Assembly (NCBI RefSeq): GCF_032163395.1
Contig: NZ_CP119968.1
Coordinates: 1,287,501-1,351,500, forward strand
Direction of reading: 5' to 3'
DNA length: 64,000 nucleotides
From: Gloeocapsopsis dulcis
GTDB taxonomy: Bacteria > Cyanobacteriota > Cyanobacteriia > Cyanobacteriales > Chroococcidiopsidaceae
Part shown: piece after piece, positions 55,998 through 64,000 of the stretch
How positions within the stretch are numbered: the first letter of the stretch is position 1
How the letters are laid out: every line of letters starts with the position of its first letter
Made by a program: the position numbers and the translations under genes
Notes under the pieces: generated by a model
What the model was told of the DNA's origin: nothing
The model's database searches: none
The model's input: only the letters and a program-made list of their open reading frames with translations

Positions 55998-56084
55998 GGT
56001 ACGGCAAGTAAACTTATCTTAAGTATACGCAGTACGTCTCATCATCTGCACTGCGTTCTTGAGCAAAAACTTTAATATGATGTA

Positions 56085-56113
56085 GGGGCATTTACTCAAA
56101 AGCCCCATTTTTT
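56085..56113 (+). terminator. Intrinsic terminator of the 77-residue gene
   Basis: GGGGC (56085-56089) pairs with GCCCC (56102-56106) and a six-T tract follows at 56108-56113. Confidence 0.72.
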
Positions 56114-56251
56114 GTAGCAAAATTAGCTTAAAGTTACCTCTTAAGACAGGTTAATTAAAAGAAATATAAATTTATTCTGTAACACTTGTTACTGATTTCT
56201 GACTTTGTTAGAATATCAGGACATAAATTGCAAATTACAGAGAACATCATT

Positions 56252-56404
56252 ATGAACAGAAAGCAACAAGCCGCAAAACAAGCAGCGGAAGCTCACCGCA
56301 TCAATATTCAAAGAAGCTTACAGCACAGATTAGAAGTTGCGAAATCTCAAGGTGATGAAAAGCTGATCCGTCAACTAGAAGCAGAGATCAATTACTTTAA
56401 CTAA
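56252..56404 (+). CDS. Hypothetical small basic protein, 50 aa
   Basis: I chose ATG 56252 (MNRKQQAAKQAAEAHRINIQ) over an upstream start. The product is one or two helices rich in Gln, Ala and basic residues, ending EKLIRQLEAEINYF. There is no membrane segment. A perfect palindromic terminator 57 bp downstream supports a real transcript. Confidence 0.65.
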   Translation: MNRKQQAAKQAAEAHRINIQRSLQHRLEVAKSQGDEKLIRQLEAEINYFN

Positions 56405-56461
56405 AACATTGGGAATTAGCTACTAGCTAAAAACTAAGAGATAGCTTATATAACGTAATGC

Positions 56462-56496
56462 AAGGGACATCATATATGATGTCCCTTAAGTTTTTT
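56462..56496 (+). terminator. Perfect palindrome with T tract
   Basis: The 26-base segment 56462-56487 is an exact palindrome (AAGGGACATCAT with ATGATGTCCCTT) and is followed by six Ts at 56491-56496. It fits a strong terminator of the 50-residue gene. The rest of the 318-bp gap to 56723 is AT-rich and featureless. Confidence 0.8.
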
Positions 56497-56722
56497 ATGC
56501 TACTAATTCACTCTTTGACTATGACCGCAAGGTAAAAAGCTGAAATCAGTATTTAAACAGAAGTATCTATTATAAATTTACTGAAAGAAGACAAGATTTT
56601 GTTTAGAGCTACCACATTCTAATTAATTTCAATACCAGAGTTTAAAAAAATTAGGCAATATCTATATTTCTAAGCTAAAACAGAAATATCTCTGACAGGC
56701 AGTTTAGCTCTTTAACAAATCA

Positions 56723-57385
56723 ATGATAGAAACACTTTTTAATAACCTTCTATATATCTTACAAGCTCATAGTCGTTGGATGAGTTGGAATTTGTTTTTA
56801 GCTTTCATTCCTTTGGGGTTAAGCGTTTTCTTGTTTCGGCGTAAAAGTTTAAGACGTTCTCTAATTTGGTGGTTAGGATTTCTTATCTTCTTTGCTTTTC
56901 TTCCAAATGCACCTTATGTTTTAACAGATATTATTCATTTAGTGGCATATATCCGTAGAGTTGATTCTATATGGCTAATTACTTTAATTATATTTCCCTT
57001 ATACTTGTTATTTATGTTACTAGGATTTGAAGCATATGTTATATCTTTAATTAACTTAGGTTCCTACTTACATCGTTTAGGAAAAACTCAATGGATTTTC
57101 AGTGCTGAATTAATGTCTCATGCTTTGTGTGCGATAGGAGTTTATTTAGGTCGATTTCAGAGATTTAACAGTTGGGACTTAGTTACGCAATTAGATGTTG
57201 TAGCTACTAGTTTAATAGAAAATTTATTAGGTAAGCGACCAATTGTTATCATTGCAATTACTTTTATTGTAATTACTGTTTTATACTGGATTGCCAAACA
57301 AGCAAGCTTAGGAATTGTTTTACGGCAACGTAGTTTTAAGTCACGACAGCAGAATTTAAATCGTGTTTCGCAAACTGAGTTTTAA
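56723..57385 (+). CDS. DUF1361 membrane protein, 220 aa
   Basis: About six hydrophobic segments and the family signatures WMSWNLFLAFIPLGLSVFLF and FAFLPNAPYVLTDIIHL identify DUF1361. No reaction is known; it is an inner-membrane protein. It has a basic, Arg/Gln-rich C-terminus. It precedes the SAM hydrolase family gene by 109 bp. Confidence 0.85.
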   Translation: MIETLFNNLLYILQAHSRWMSWNLFLAFIPLGLSVFLFRRKSLRRSLIWWLGFLIFFAFLPNAPYVLTDIIHLVAYIRRVDSIWLITLIIFPLYLLFMLLGFEAYVISLINLGSYLHRLGKTQWIFSAELMSHALCAIGVYLGRFQRFNSWDLVTQLDVVATSLIENLLGKRPIVIIAITFIVITVLYWIAKQASLGIVLRQRSFKSRQQNLNRVSQTEF

Positions 57386-57494
57386 TTATGAAATAATTAA
57401 AATTGTAGGATATCTTTTTTGAATGAAGCACACAGGAAAGTAGATCAGAGCTTTCATAAAAAAATTAAAGTTGCTATATATTTTGATTATTCAA

Positions 57495-58265
57495 ATGATA
57501 ACTTTGCTGACTGACTTTGGATTAAGTGATGTATATGTGGGTGTGATGAAAGGGATAATATCTCAAATAAATCCTCAGATAAATGTTATTGATCTTACAC
57601 ATCAAATTCCTCCACAAAATATCGCAGCAGCAAGATTTTGCTTAATGAATGCTTATAGTTACTTCCCCCATGGCACTGTCCATCTTGGTGTTGTCGATCC
57701 TGGTGTGGGTAGTACGAGACGAGCGATCGCAGTAAAATTTGCCACAGGGTTTTTGGTTGGACCTGATAACGGGATATTTAGTGGTGTATTAAGTCAAAGT
57801 CCAGCCTTGAGTGCGGTAGAACTAACAAATTCGGATTACTGGTGGGTTACGCAGAGTAGTGCAACGTTTCATGGTAGAGATATTTTTGCACCTGTTGCGG
57901 CGCATCTTGCTAGTGGAGTTTTGCTTGATGATTTGGGAAGCGCAATTGATATCGCATCATTGGTAAAACTAGAGTTACCAAATCGCACTGTCATAGACAC
58001 AAGTATTCATGGGTGTATTCAATATATTGATAGTTTTGGTAATTTAATGACTAATATTCCTGGTGACGACATTATTGGTAAACGGTGGATTGTTATCGCG
58101 GGAGGAGTAGAAATACCAGGAGGTAAGACATATAGCGATCAACCGCACTTAAGTGCGATCGCTCTTATTGGTAGTCATGGTTGGATTGAAATTGCAGTTA
58201 ATGGTGGTAACGCGCGATCGCAGCTACACTTGGATTATTTAGATCCTGTTCAGGTCTTATTTTGA
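57495..58265 (+). CDS. SAM hydrolase/hydroxide adenosyltransferase (DUF62 family)
   Basis: I chose ATG 57495 (MITLLTDFGLSDVYVG), the standard start. The protein has DLTHQIPPQNIAAARFCL, HLGVVDPGVGSTRR, GPDNGIF and FHGRDIFAPVAAHLASG. This is the SAM-dependent hydroxide adenosyltransferase family, which splits SAM into adenosine and methionine and is related to fluorinases. The fluorinase-specific loop is not seen. Length 256. Confidence 0.92.
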   Translation: MITLLTDFGLSDVYVGVMKGIISQINPQINVIDLTHQIPPQNIAAARFCLMNAYSYFPHGTVHLGVVDPGVGSTRRAIAVKFATGFLVGPDNGIFSGVLSQSPALSAVELTNSDYWWVTQSSATFHGRDIFAPVAAHLASGVLLDDLGSAIDIASLVKLELPNRTVIDTSIHGCIQYIDSFGNLMTNIPGDDIIGKRWIVIAGGVEIPGGKTYSDQPHLSAIALIGSHGWIEIAVNGGNARSQLHLDYLDPVQVLF

Positions 58266-58302
58266 GTTAGGGTGGAATTGAACACATCACGGTCAATGAC
58301 GT

Positions 58303-58959
58303 ATGACTCAACATGCATCTGAAGCAATTTACCAAGGTCAATTTGGTGAATTCACAATTAATGACAGCGATCGCACTGGTGTTATTGTCTATCGTGCGGG
58401 TTTAATGGTAGCTGCGTTGACTTTCGCCCTTGGTAGTGCTTTAGTATTACTGAATTACGACGCAGTAAATTTACAAATTTTAACTCCTTTATTTGCTTGT
58501 TTTTGCATAGCACTAGGTGTCAGTTTATTGACAATCCATATTTATTTAGCAGCACTACATCGGTTACTCCAAGTTTTTTGGGTAATTGGCACGTTATCTG
58601 CTGTGTTTTTCGCAGTTTCTAGTCTTGAACCTTTAGCAATCACAATTTACAATCATCCGACGACTTTATTTGGTATTGGTTTTGTCTTTGCTGCTTTGAC
58701 AGGAATTTATTTTAAAGAAGCTTTTTGCTTTAATCGTGTAGAAACAAAAGTTTTGACACCATTAGTACCAATTCTATTATTGGGGCATATATTACAAGTT
58801 TTACCTGTGCAATGGGAACAAACAATGCTAGCAGTTTGGGCAATATTCTTTATCGTGTTTGCCCTGCGTAAGGTAGTCCAACCTATTCCTCCAGATATCG
58901 GAGATAAATCAGTTTTTGCTTATCTAAAACAACAGGGATCTAAAACTTCTGAGTTTTGA
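58303..58959 (+). CDS. DUF2301 membrane protein, 218 aa
   Basis: At least six hydrophobic stretches after a soluble ~28-residue start (YQGQFGEFTINDSDRTGVIVYRAGL). FGIGFVFAALTGIYFKEAFCFNR is characteristic of DUF2301. Function is unknown. It starts 37 bp after the SAM hydrolase gene and is likely co-transcribed. Confidence 0.85.
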   Translation: MTQHASEAIYQGQFGEFTINDSDRTGVIVYRAGLMVAALTFALGSALVLLNYDAVNLQILTPLFACFCIALGVSLLTIHIYLAALHRLLQVFWVIGTLSAVFFAVSSLEPLAITIYNHPTTLFGIGFVFAALTGIYFKEAFCFNRVETKVLTPLVPILLLGHILQVLPVQWEQTMLAVWAIFFIVFALRKVVQPIPPDIGDKSVFAYLKQQGSKTSEF

Positions 58960-59201
58960 GTTTTGAGTTAGCCCTGTAGATAAATATATGGGATTGAATT
59001 CATAACTTTGTATAGATTGGTAAAGGCTTAAAAATATACCGTACTTTATGAAGCGATTGTTGATATCAAAGCACGATTTTTAAATACTGCATAAAGAAAA
59101 CAAGAGAATAGTGACAAGGAAATAGAGGCTAGGAAAAGATAGAAATTGGGAATTCTTTTGAACCTAATTCACTTTAAGCTCTTATCCTTGAGGAATAAAG
59201 A

Positions 59202-60308
59202 TTGTTAGCTGAACGCGCCTACTGGCTTGCTTGGTCACAAATTAGCGGAATTGGACCAGTTTTGTTGCAACGATTGCAACAGCATTTTGGAACTTTAGCT
59301 ACAGCATGGTACGCGAAAGAAAACGAGTTACAGCAAGTTGAAGGTTTTGGAGTTCAGACAATTGCAGCAGTCAGTGCAGGGCGATCGCAGCTTCATCCAG
59401 AACAGCTTTTACTCGCACACCAACAACAAAATCTAGATTTCTGGACACCTGTAGATACTGATTATCCCCAATTGCTCTTAGAAATTCCTAGTCCACCACC
59501 AATCCTGTATTATCGTGGTGAGGTTGATCTCCAGGAAAATTTTGGGCAAAAATCCCTCATTAGTATCGTTGGTACGCGCAATCCTTCAGAATATGGTAAG
59601 CGTTGGACACGCAAACTTAGTACCGTTCTAGCAAGAAATGGGTTTACAGTTGTTTCAGGTTTAGCTGATGGAATTGATACTGAAGCACATCACGGCTGCT
59701 TAGCAGCTGGAGGAAGAACAATTGCAGTATTGGGTACTGGTGTTGATGTTGTGTATCCATCCCGAAATCGCGATCTCTACCAGCAAATTCTCCATCATGG
59801 GTTAGTTGTCAGCGAGTATCCTGCTAAAACACCACCAGATCGCGCCCATTTTCCCCGTCGTAATCGTATTATCGCTGGTTTGACTCGTGCAGTACTAGTT
59901 CTAGAAGCGCCTACGCGTTCAGGGGCATTAATTACCGCGCATTATGCGAATGAATTTTGTCGCGATGTCTACGCATTACCAGGATCTTTAGATACTCCGC
60001 GATCGCTGGGCTGCTTGGAGTTATTGCATAAAGGCGCTGGAGTTATTTTAGGCGAAGATTCTTTACTAGAAATGTTAGGTTCAATGCCTCAAATTGATAA
60101 GGTACAGCTACCATCAGCAACACAACTACCAGAATTAACACCAGAGTTGGAGAAAGTATTTCAGGCGATCGCTGCTGAGTCGATGCCATTTGACTTGATT
60201 GTCCAACAAACAGGTTACTCAGCAAGTCACGTTTCCAGCGCACTCTTACAGCTAGAACTTGTTGGGCTGGTGTCTCAATTACCTGGAATGCGCTATCAGC
60301 GATGCTAA
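59202..60308 (+). CDS. dprA: DNA-processing protein DprA
   Basis: TTG start with a TTGAGGAA site. The N-terminal helix-hairpin region is followed by the Rossmann-like DprA core: SIVGTRNPSEYGKRW, VVSGLADGIDTEAHHG, IAVLGTGVDVVYP, and FPRRNRIIAGLTRAVLVLEAPTRSGALITA. A winged-helix-like C-terminus follows. DprA loads RecA on incoming single-stranded DNA in natural transformation. Length 368 is typical. Confidence 0.95.
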   Translation: MLAERAYWLAWSQISGIGPVLLQRLQQHFGTLATAWYAKENELQQVEGFGVQTIAAVSAGRSQLHPEQLLLAHQQQNLDFWTPVDTDYPQLLLEIPSPPPILYYRGEVDLQENFGQKSLISIVGTRNPSEYGKRWTRKLSTVLARNGFTVVSGLADGIDTEAHHGCLAAGGRTIAVLGTGVDVVYPSRNRDLYQQILHHGLVVSEYPAKTPPDRAHFPRRNRIIAGLTRAVLVLEAPTRSGALITAHYANEFCRDVYALPGSLDTPRSLGCLELLHKGAGVILGEDSLLEMLGSMPQIDKVQLPSATQLPELTPELEKVFQAIAAESMPFDLIVQQTGYSASHVSSALLQLELVGLVSQLPGMRYQRC

Positions 60309-60324
60309 AAGCATTAGACCTCCT

Positions 60325-60478
60325 GCATGAATCGCAGATGCCCTGCGACTAAAGTCGGGGCTACCCAAACGAAGTGTGCCTTCGCACACTAAAGTAAGAC
60401 TTTTACCAGTAAGTCCACGGAGGTGGACTTTGTTTGTCTAGCAGCGAATTCATTCGCCAAGCATTCATGCTAGGGTGG
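60325..60478. repeat. Composite dispersed hairpin repeat
   Basis: Several hairpins follow one another: GTGTG-CCTTCG-CACAC, GTCCAC-GGAG-GTGGAC with a following TTTG, and GCGAATTCATTCGC. This type of AGTCCACGGAGGTGGACT element recurs across cyanobacterial genomes. It separates dprA from the petA terminator. Confidence 0.7.
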
Positions 60479-60488
60479 CGTATAAACA

Positions 60489-60513
60489 AAAAGGACAGGT
60501 CAAACCCGTCCTT
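60489..60513 (-). terminator. Intrinsic terminator of petA
   Basis: AAGGACAGG (60491-60499) pairs with CCCGTCCTT (60505-60513) with one mismatch. On the minus strand a T5 tract follows the stem. Confidence 0.78.
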
Positions 60514-60541
60514 AAAAAGGATCTAAAATTTAAACCCAAGT

Positions 60542-61519
60542 TTAGAAATTCATTTCTGCTGCTTGTACTTTCTCGACTTGTTTTTTCTTCAGTACTAGCA
60601 GTACTTGACATAGCATGATTGCGGCTAAAAATGCCATTAACCATTGAATTCTTGCGGCACTTTGCAGCACAATTTCACCATCGTCTTGACCAAAACCACC
60701 AATGTTTGGGTTATCAGTCAAAGCATCGCCAGCTGCTACTGTTTGTCCTTCTGAGACAATCAGTTTTGGTCCTTGGGGAATTGTTTCAACAATTTCACCT
60801 GAATCAGCATTAATGGTGACTTGGTACTGTGTTGTCCCATTTTCATCAGTAGTTTGATTGATTTTGGCAATTGTCCCTGCTGCGGAGGCATTGTAAACTG
60901 TGTTGTTACTTTTTTCGCCTGTAGGGTAAACTTGACCTCGTCCGCGATTACCACCTACATGAACAGGATATTTACCAAAGTGAATATTTTTGTCTGACCT
61001 GGGATCGGGTGATAGTACTGGAAAAACGATTTCTTGATACTGTTCGCCTGGTAAAGGTCCAACGATAACAATATTTTCTTTATCTTCGCTGTAGGGCTGG
61101 AAGTAAAGATCGCCGACTTTTTCTTTCATCTCCTCCGAAATGCGTTCAGGAGGGGCAATCTTAAAGCCTTCGGGTAACATCAATACTGCCCCGACATTTA
61201 ATCCACCCAGAGAACCATCACTGAGTACCTGCTGAGTGTTGGTATCGTAGGGAATTTTCACAACTGCTTCAAATACAGTGTCGGGCAGTACAGATTGCGG
61301 TATTTCTACTTCTGTGGGTTTAGCAGCTAAGTGACAGTTAGCGCATACAATTCTCCCCGTAGGTTCGCGGGGAGTTTCAGGATAGGTTTGCTGCGCCCAA
61401 AAAGGATAAGCAGCAGCTGACTGGGGAAGCACCAGATCGCTTGCTAGCAGGAAGGTGAAAGTAGCGATCGCGATAACTAGCGTCTTAACAATCGCTTTTG
61501 TTGATAACACTTTTTTCAT
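60542..61519 (-). CDS. petA: Cytochrome f
   Basis: Chosen start is [12 protein letters not shown] (61519); the frame is open for 12 codons more. A signal peptide ends in [13 protein letters not shown], whose Tyr becomes the axial heme ligand after cleavage. The c-type heme motif CANCH follows at once. The luminal domain has [20 protein letters not shown] and a single C-terminal membrane anchor ([16 protein letters not shown]). It carries electrons from the Rieske protein to plastocyanin or cytochrome c6. Downstream of petC. Confidence 0.97.
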   Translation of the reverse strand: MKKVLSTKAIVKTLVIAIATFTFLLASDLVLPQSAAAYPFWAQQTYPETPREPTGRIVCANCHLAAKPTEVEIPQSVLPDTVFEAVVKIPYDTNTQQVLSDGSLGGLNVGAVLMLPEGFKIAPPERISEEMKEKVGDLYFQPYSEDKENIVIVGPLPGEQYQEIVFPVLSPDPRSDKNIHFGKYPVHVGGNRGRGQVYPTGEKSNNTVYNASAAGTIAKINQTTDENGTTQYQVTINADSGEIVETIPQGPKLIVSEGQTVAAGDALTDNPNIGGFGQDDGEIVLQSAARIQWLMAFLAAIMLCQVLLVLKKKQVEKVQAAEMNF

Positions 61520-61639
61520 CAGTAACCAAACACTTAATTTGTGACGAAGGTGCAAATGTATGGGTGAGAAACTAGAGGTTAGGAGTTTGTGGCTAGTGGT
61601 TATAAGCTAGTCACTCGTCACTTTGACATCCTCTTGGTT

Positions 61640-62179
61640 TTAAGTCCACCAAGGCGATTCACCAGTACGAAAATCTGTTTCAGTCCAAGACGTGATGGAA
61701 ATTTTATCGTCTTCTGGCTTGACATGTACAAGTGCTAACGATAGCGGTGCTGGACCTCGAACAACTTTGCCAGTTTCATCATACTGCGAGCCATGACAAG
61801 GGCACTTAAATTTGTTTTCTGCTGCATTCCAAGGAACAACACAACCGAGGTGGGTGCATACCGCGTTCATCCCGTAATCCCCAATTGCTTCTTTACTTTC
61901 AACGACTATGTAAGTCGGATCGCCTTTGAGTCCTTGTGCAAGTACGCGATCGCCTGGATTGTGCGTTTCTAAGAAGTTACTGACGCTGATATCATTACCC
62001 AGTGCGTCTTTTGCTTTGACACCACCACCAGCACCACCACTGCTAGGTGGAATAAAGAACTTCACTACCGGATACAATGCTCCTAAAGCTGTTCCGGTGA
62101 TCGTACCAAAGGTGAGCAAGTTCATGAATTGACGACGCCCCATATCGGGTACGTCCATGGATTTAGACATTTGAGCCAT
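61640..62179 (-). CDS. petC: Cytochrome b6f Rieske iron-sulfur subunit
   Basis: An N-terminal membrane anchor ([27 protein letters not shown]) is followed by a flexible glycine hinge. The Rieske domain binds [2Fe-2S] through CTHLGC and CPCHGS. It moves electrons from plastoquinol to cytochrome f. First gene of petC-petA. Confidence 0.97.
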   Translation of the reverse strand: MAQMSKSMDVPDMGRRQFMNLLTFGTITGTALGALYPVVKFFIPPSSGGAGGGVKAKDALGNDISVSNFLETHNPGDRVLAQGLKGDPTYIVVESKEAIGDYGMNAVCTHLGCVVPWNAAENKFKCPCHGSQYDETGKVVRGPAPLSLALVHVKPEDDKISITSWTETDFRTGESPWWT

Positions 62180-62410
62180 AATTTCTGCGCTTTGCTTGTA
62201 TCTTTGTTAACAACGCTGAGATTTGCTCCCAGAACCTCACTTATCCTCTGTTGAAGTCGGTCTACCACGACTTACAACAACTTTCAAATCCCTCTTTTAA
62301 GAGTGTTTCCAGCCTTTTTCAGAGGATCATTACATTTCTTTATATTGGTATCATACCTGAGTTACGCAGCTTTACTTTATAACGAAATGTAAAAGGTAAT
62401 TGGCAACGAA

Positions 62411-62725
62411 ATGACAGGAAAGGAGTTACGCCAGCTATTGTTAGATAAATGGGGGCGTTCGTATGATGTTCAACTACGACGCGTTCAGGGCAGAGTTTTT
62501 TTGCAGGTGATGTGGAAATACTTAGAACAAGCGTCTTTTCCTCTCACTGAGGCAGAATACCAAGAGCATATGGATGCGATCGCCAATTATCTGCAAGCTT
62601 TAGGTGGAACACAGCAAGTACAACAGTTCATTGCAAAGACTCGCGAACGTCCTCGACTAGGTAAAGCCGTGAGTATTCCTCTAGATTTAGATTTGGGCGA
62701 ACGTGCTTCGGAATGGCTGATCTAG
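62411..62725 (+). CDS. DUF3067 family protein, 104 aa
   Basis: Small conserved protein with MTGKELRQLLLDKWGRSYDVQLRRVQGRVFLQVMWKYLEQASFPLTEAEY, the hallmark of DUF3067, found in cyanobacteria and plastids. Function is unknown. It is divergent from petC and convergent with the CsaA-like gene, 10 bp apart. Confidence 0.87.
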   Translation: MTGKELRQLLLDKWGRSYDVQLRRVQGRVFLQVMWKYLEQASFPLTEAEYQEHMDAIANYLQALGGTQQVQQFIAKTRERPRLGKAVSIPLDLDLGERASEWLI

Positions 62726-62735
62726 GAGGGGTGAG

Positions 62736-63131
62736 TTACAAAATTCTGTTGCCAAGAGGGACATCGCGATCGGTCTTAATTAATACAACTTGCCCATCGT
62801 CTAAGACAGCACCTAGAACTAACACTTCTGACATGAAATTTGCAACTTGGCGCGGGGAAAAGTTGGTAACAGCTAGAACCTGTTTATCTATTAATTCTTC
62901 GCGTTGATAGTTGGTAATTTGAGCACTAGATTTCTTAATTCCCAACGCGCCAAAATCAATCCACAGTTTATATGCTGGTTTTCTGGCTTCTGGAAAATCT
63001 GTAACTTTTATGATCTTGCCGACACGAATTTCTACTTTCTCAAACTCGCTGTACGTGATTTCTGTCGATCGTGCGTCAATTTTATGTGGGTTAGATAAAG
63101 TAGAAGAACAATTCTTCATCGCTAATCTCAT
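62736..63131 (-). CDS. CsaA-like tRNA-binding domain protein, 5' end altered by IS1
   Basis: EMAP/CsaA-type OB-fold: FEKVEIRVGKIIKVTDFPEARKPAYKLWIDFG, IKKSSAQITNY and the NFMSEVLVLGAVL segment. CsaA homologues bind tRNA and act as chaperone-like factors. Family members start only a few residues before FEKVEIR, yet here the frame extends ~27 residues upstream into the IS1-family element, with no ATG at the expected place. The native start may have been removed, so expression is uncertain. Confidence 0.75.
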   Translation of the reverse strand: MRLAMKNCSSTLSNPHKIDARSTEITYSEFEKVEIRVGKIIKVTDFPEARKPAYKLWIDFGALGIKKSSAQITNYQREELIDKQVLAVTNFSPRQVANFMSEVLVLGAVLDDGQVVLIKTDRDVPLGNRIL

Positions 63132-63959
63132 GGAATGCCCCTTATGTGGACATGTGAAGGTTCATAAACACGGCAAGATGCCCAGTGGAGTTCAACGGTA
63201 CTTCTGTCCTGGCTGCGGTCAAACCTTCAACGAACGCTTCGATACCCTCTACTATCATCGGCACGTTAGTCCAGAGCAAATTCGCCAAGTGCTACAAGCT
63301 CACAGTGAAGGGAGCAGTCTGCGAGGCATTAGTCGCACGAGTGGACTGGCATACAACACCGTCGTCAGTATTATTCGTGCTGCTAGTGGACGAGCACAAC
63401 AGGTTCATAATGCTGAGCTAAAAGCGGTCAAAACTCAAGAGGTGTCTGCTGACGAGATGTGGTCGTTTGTGCAAAAAAACAAAAGCAATGCCTCGCGGAC
63501 GAACTAGAAGTGGGTGAGTGCTGGATTGCGTTGAGTCTAGCCAACTCTAGCGGATTGATTCTAGCAGCACGGGTGGGAAAACATACTGATGAATTGCTTG
63601 AGGAATTGATCGTGAGTACGGAAGGAAAGTCCGATTGCAAGCATTGGAACAGTGATGATTGGGGTGGTTACGAACGGGTGCTGCCGTTTGAAATCCTGCA
63701 CTACATTGGCAAAGACAGGACGCAGCGCCTAGAGCGCACCAATGGCATTGTCAGGCAGCAAACGGGCAGGTGGCATCGACGGCAGAATAAGTTTGGCAAG
63801 TTGTGGGAGCAAACAAAAGTGACGACACGATTAGTCGTGAGCTATTTCAATTGGATTTGGCAACATAGTCGCTTCAAAACCACAGCAGCTCAACGCGCAG
63901 GACTAGCCGATCGTTCTTGGTGTTGGCATGACATTGCGATTTATCCCACAATTATTTAA
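63130..63959 (+). CDS. IS1-family transposase made by -1 frameshifting (InsAB')
   Basis: The first frame (ATG 63130) encodes a zinc-finger/HTH InsA part: ECPLCGHVKVHKHGK, QRYFCPGCGQTFNER, then SLRGISRTSGLAYNTV, ending VSADEMWSFVQK. At 63474-63480 lies A_AAA_AAC in the correct phase. A -1 shift continues into ECWIALSLANSSGLILAARVG, WNSDDWGGY and LERTNGIVRQQTGRWHRRQNKFGKLW, carrying the catalytic acidic and basic residues. The fusion would be 276 residues. Both parts are otherwise open, so the element may be active. Confidence 0.87.
63474..63480 (+). promoter_or_regulatory. Programmed -1 ribosomal frameshift site A_AAA_AAC
   Basis: The heptamer is in the zero-frame phase CAA AAA AAC, and the two transposase frames are offset by exactly -1. 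This is the canonical slippery site of IS1-family elements. Confidence 0.82.
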
Positions 63960-64000
63960 CGCACAATCTTTCTGTCATTTACCAATTAACTTAACAGCAC

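Larger units (their letters stand above)
63089..63983 (+). mobile_element. IS1-family insertion sequence (ends tentative)
   Basis: The transposase gene fills most of the element. Possible imperfect terminal repeats are GGTTAGATAAAGTAGAAGA at 63089 and the reverse complement of the sequence ending at 63983 (GGTAAATGACAGAAAGA). The match is weak, and no 8-9 bp target duplication is visible, so the limits are tentative. Confidence 0.55.

Noticed and set aside
60325..60478. Possible CRISPR array
   Set aside because: The hairpins are different from each other and there are no regular spacers; it is a composite intergenic repeat.
63010..63129. Forty-codon N-terminal extension of the IS1 transposase
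   Set aside because: The upstream part is antisense to the CsaA-like gene; the zinc-finger start at ATG 63130 is the family start.

Overview
The window is cyanobacterial chromosome. It carries psbA (photosystem II D1), petC and petA (cytochrome b6f), the ribosomal protein PSRP-3/Ycf65, several cyanobacterium-typical domains of unknown function (DUF4079, DUF1997, DUF2301, DUF3067) and very many copies of the HIP1 octamer GCGATCGC. Base composition, IS content and large multidomain sensor kinases point to a filamentous or Chroococcidiopsis/Gloeocapsopsis-like species; this narrower placement is an inference. I saw no tRNA, rRNA or CRISPR array.

Region 1 (1-7.6 kb) is accessory and partly decayed. 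An AraC regulator precedes a short operon of an SDR enzyme and two antibiotic-biosynthesis-monooxygenase (ABM) proteins. Directly after the last stop codon lies a well-formed integron-type attC site. After PSRP-3 comes a graveyard: a 5'-truncated RTX gene with a nonsense codon, an internally deleted IS701-like element, the N-terminal stump of a FrnE/DsbA-like gene, a LysR gene with one premature stop, and an IS4 remnant abutting a TnpB C-terminal remnant with an IS605-type right-end hairpin.

Region 2 (7.6-19 kb) is mostly housekeeping and photosynthesis: an ankyrin protein, DUF4079, DUF1997, an atypical SDR, a lambda-type lysozyme, psbA (E130 form), a HIT protein, a YifB/ComM-type ATPase, a response regulator, lipA, a 45-residue membrane protein and an orphan LivH-type permease.

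Region 3 (19-28 kb) is a co-directional run of five signalling genes: a hybrid kinase, a HAMP-PAS kinase, an Rcp1-like response regulator, a REC-GAF-GAF kinase interrupted by a one-base frameshift, and a MASE1-GAF-GAF kinase paralogous to it.

Region 4 (28-41.5 kb) holds larE, a methyltransferase, a PIN toxin-antitoxin pair, a histidine phosphatase, glk, a hicBA pair flanked by a 145-bp direct duplication of the neighbouring gene's 3' end, two divergent orphan solute-binding lipoproteins, a CsoR/RcnR-type metal sensor, a lytic transglycosylase, class I aldolase and a glycosyltransferase.

Region 5 (41.5-64 kb) begins with a 1195-residue HTH/NB-ARC/WD40 protein. It continues with ribD, the mreBCD shape operon, a fused oligopeptide ABC ATPase, folC, an alpha/beta hydrolase lacking the nucleophile serine, several small cyanobacterial proteins, a SAM hydrolase family protein, dprA, petCA, DUF3067 and a CsaA-like protein. 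An IS1-family element with a canonical A_AAA_AAC frameshift site presses against the 5' end of the CsaA-like gene at the right edge.
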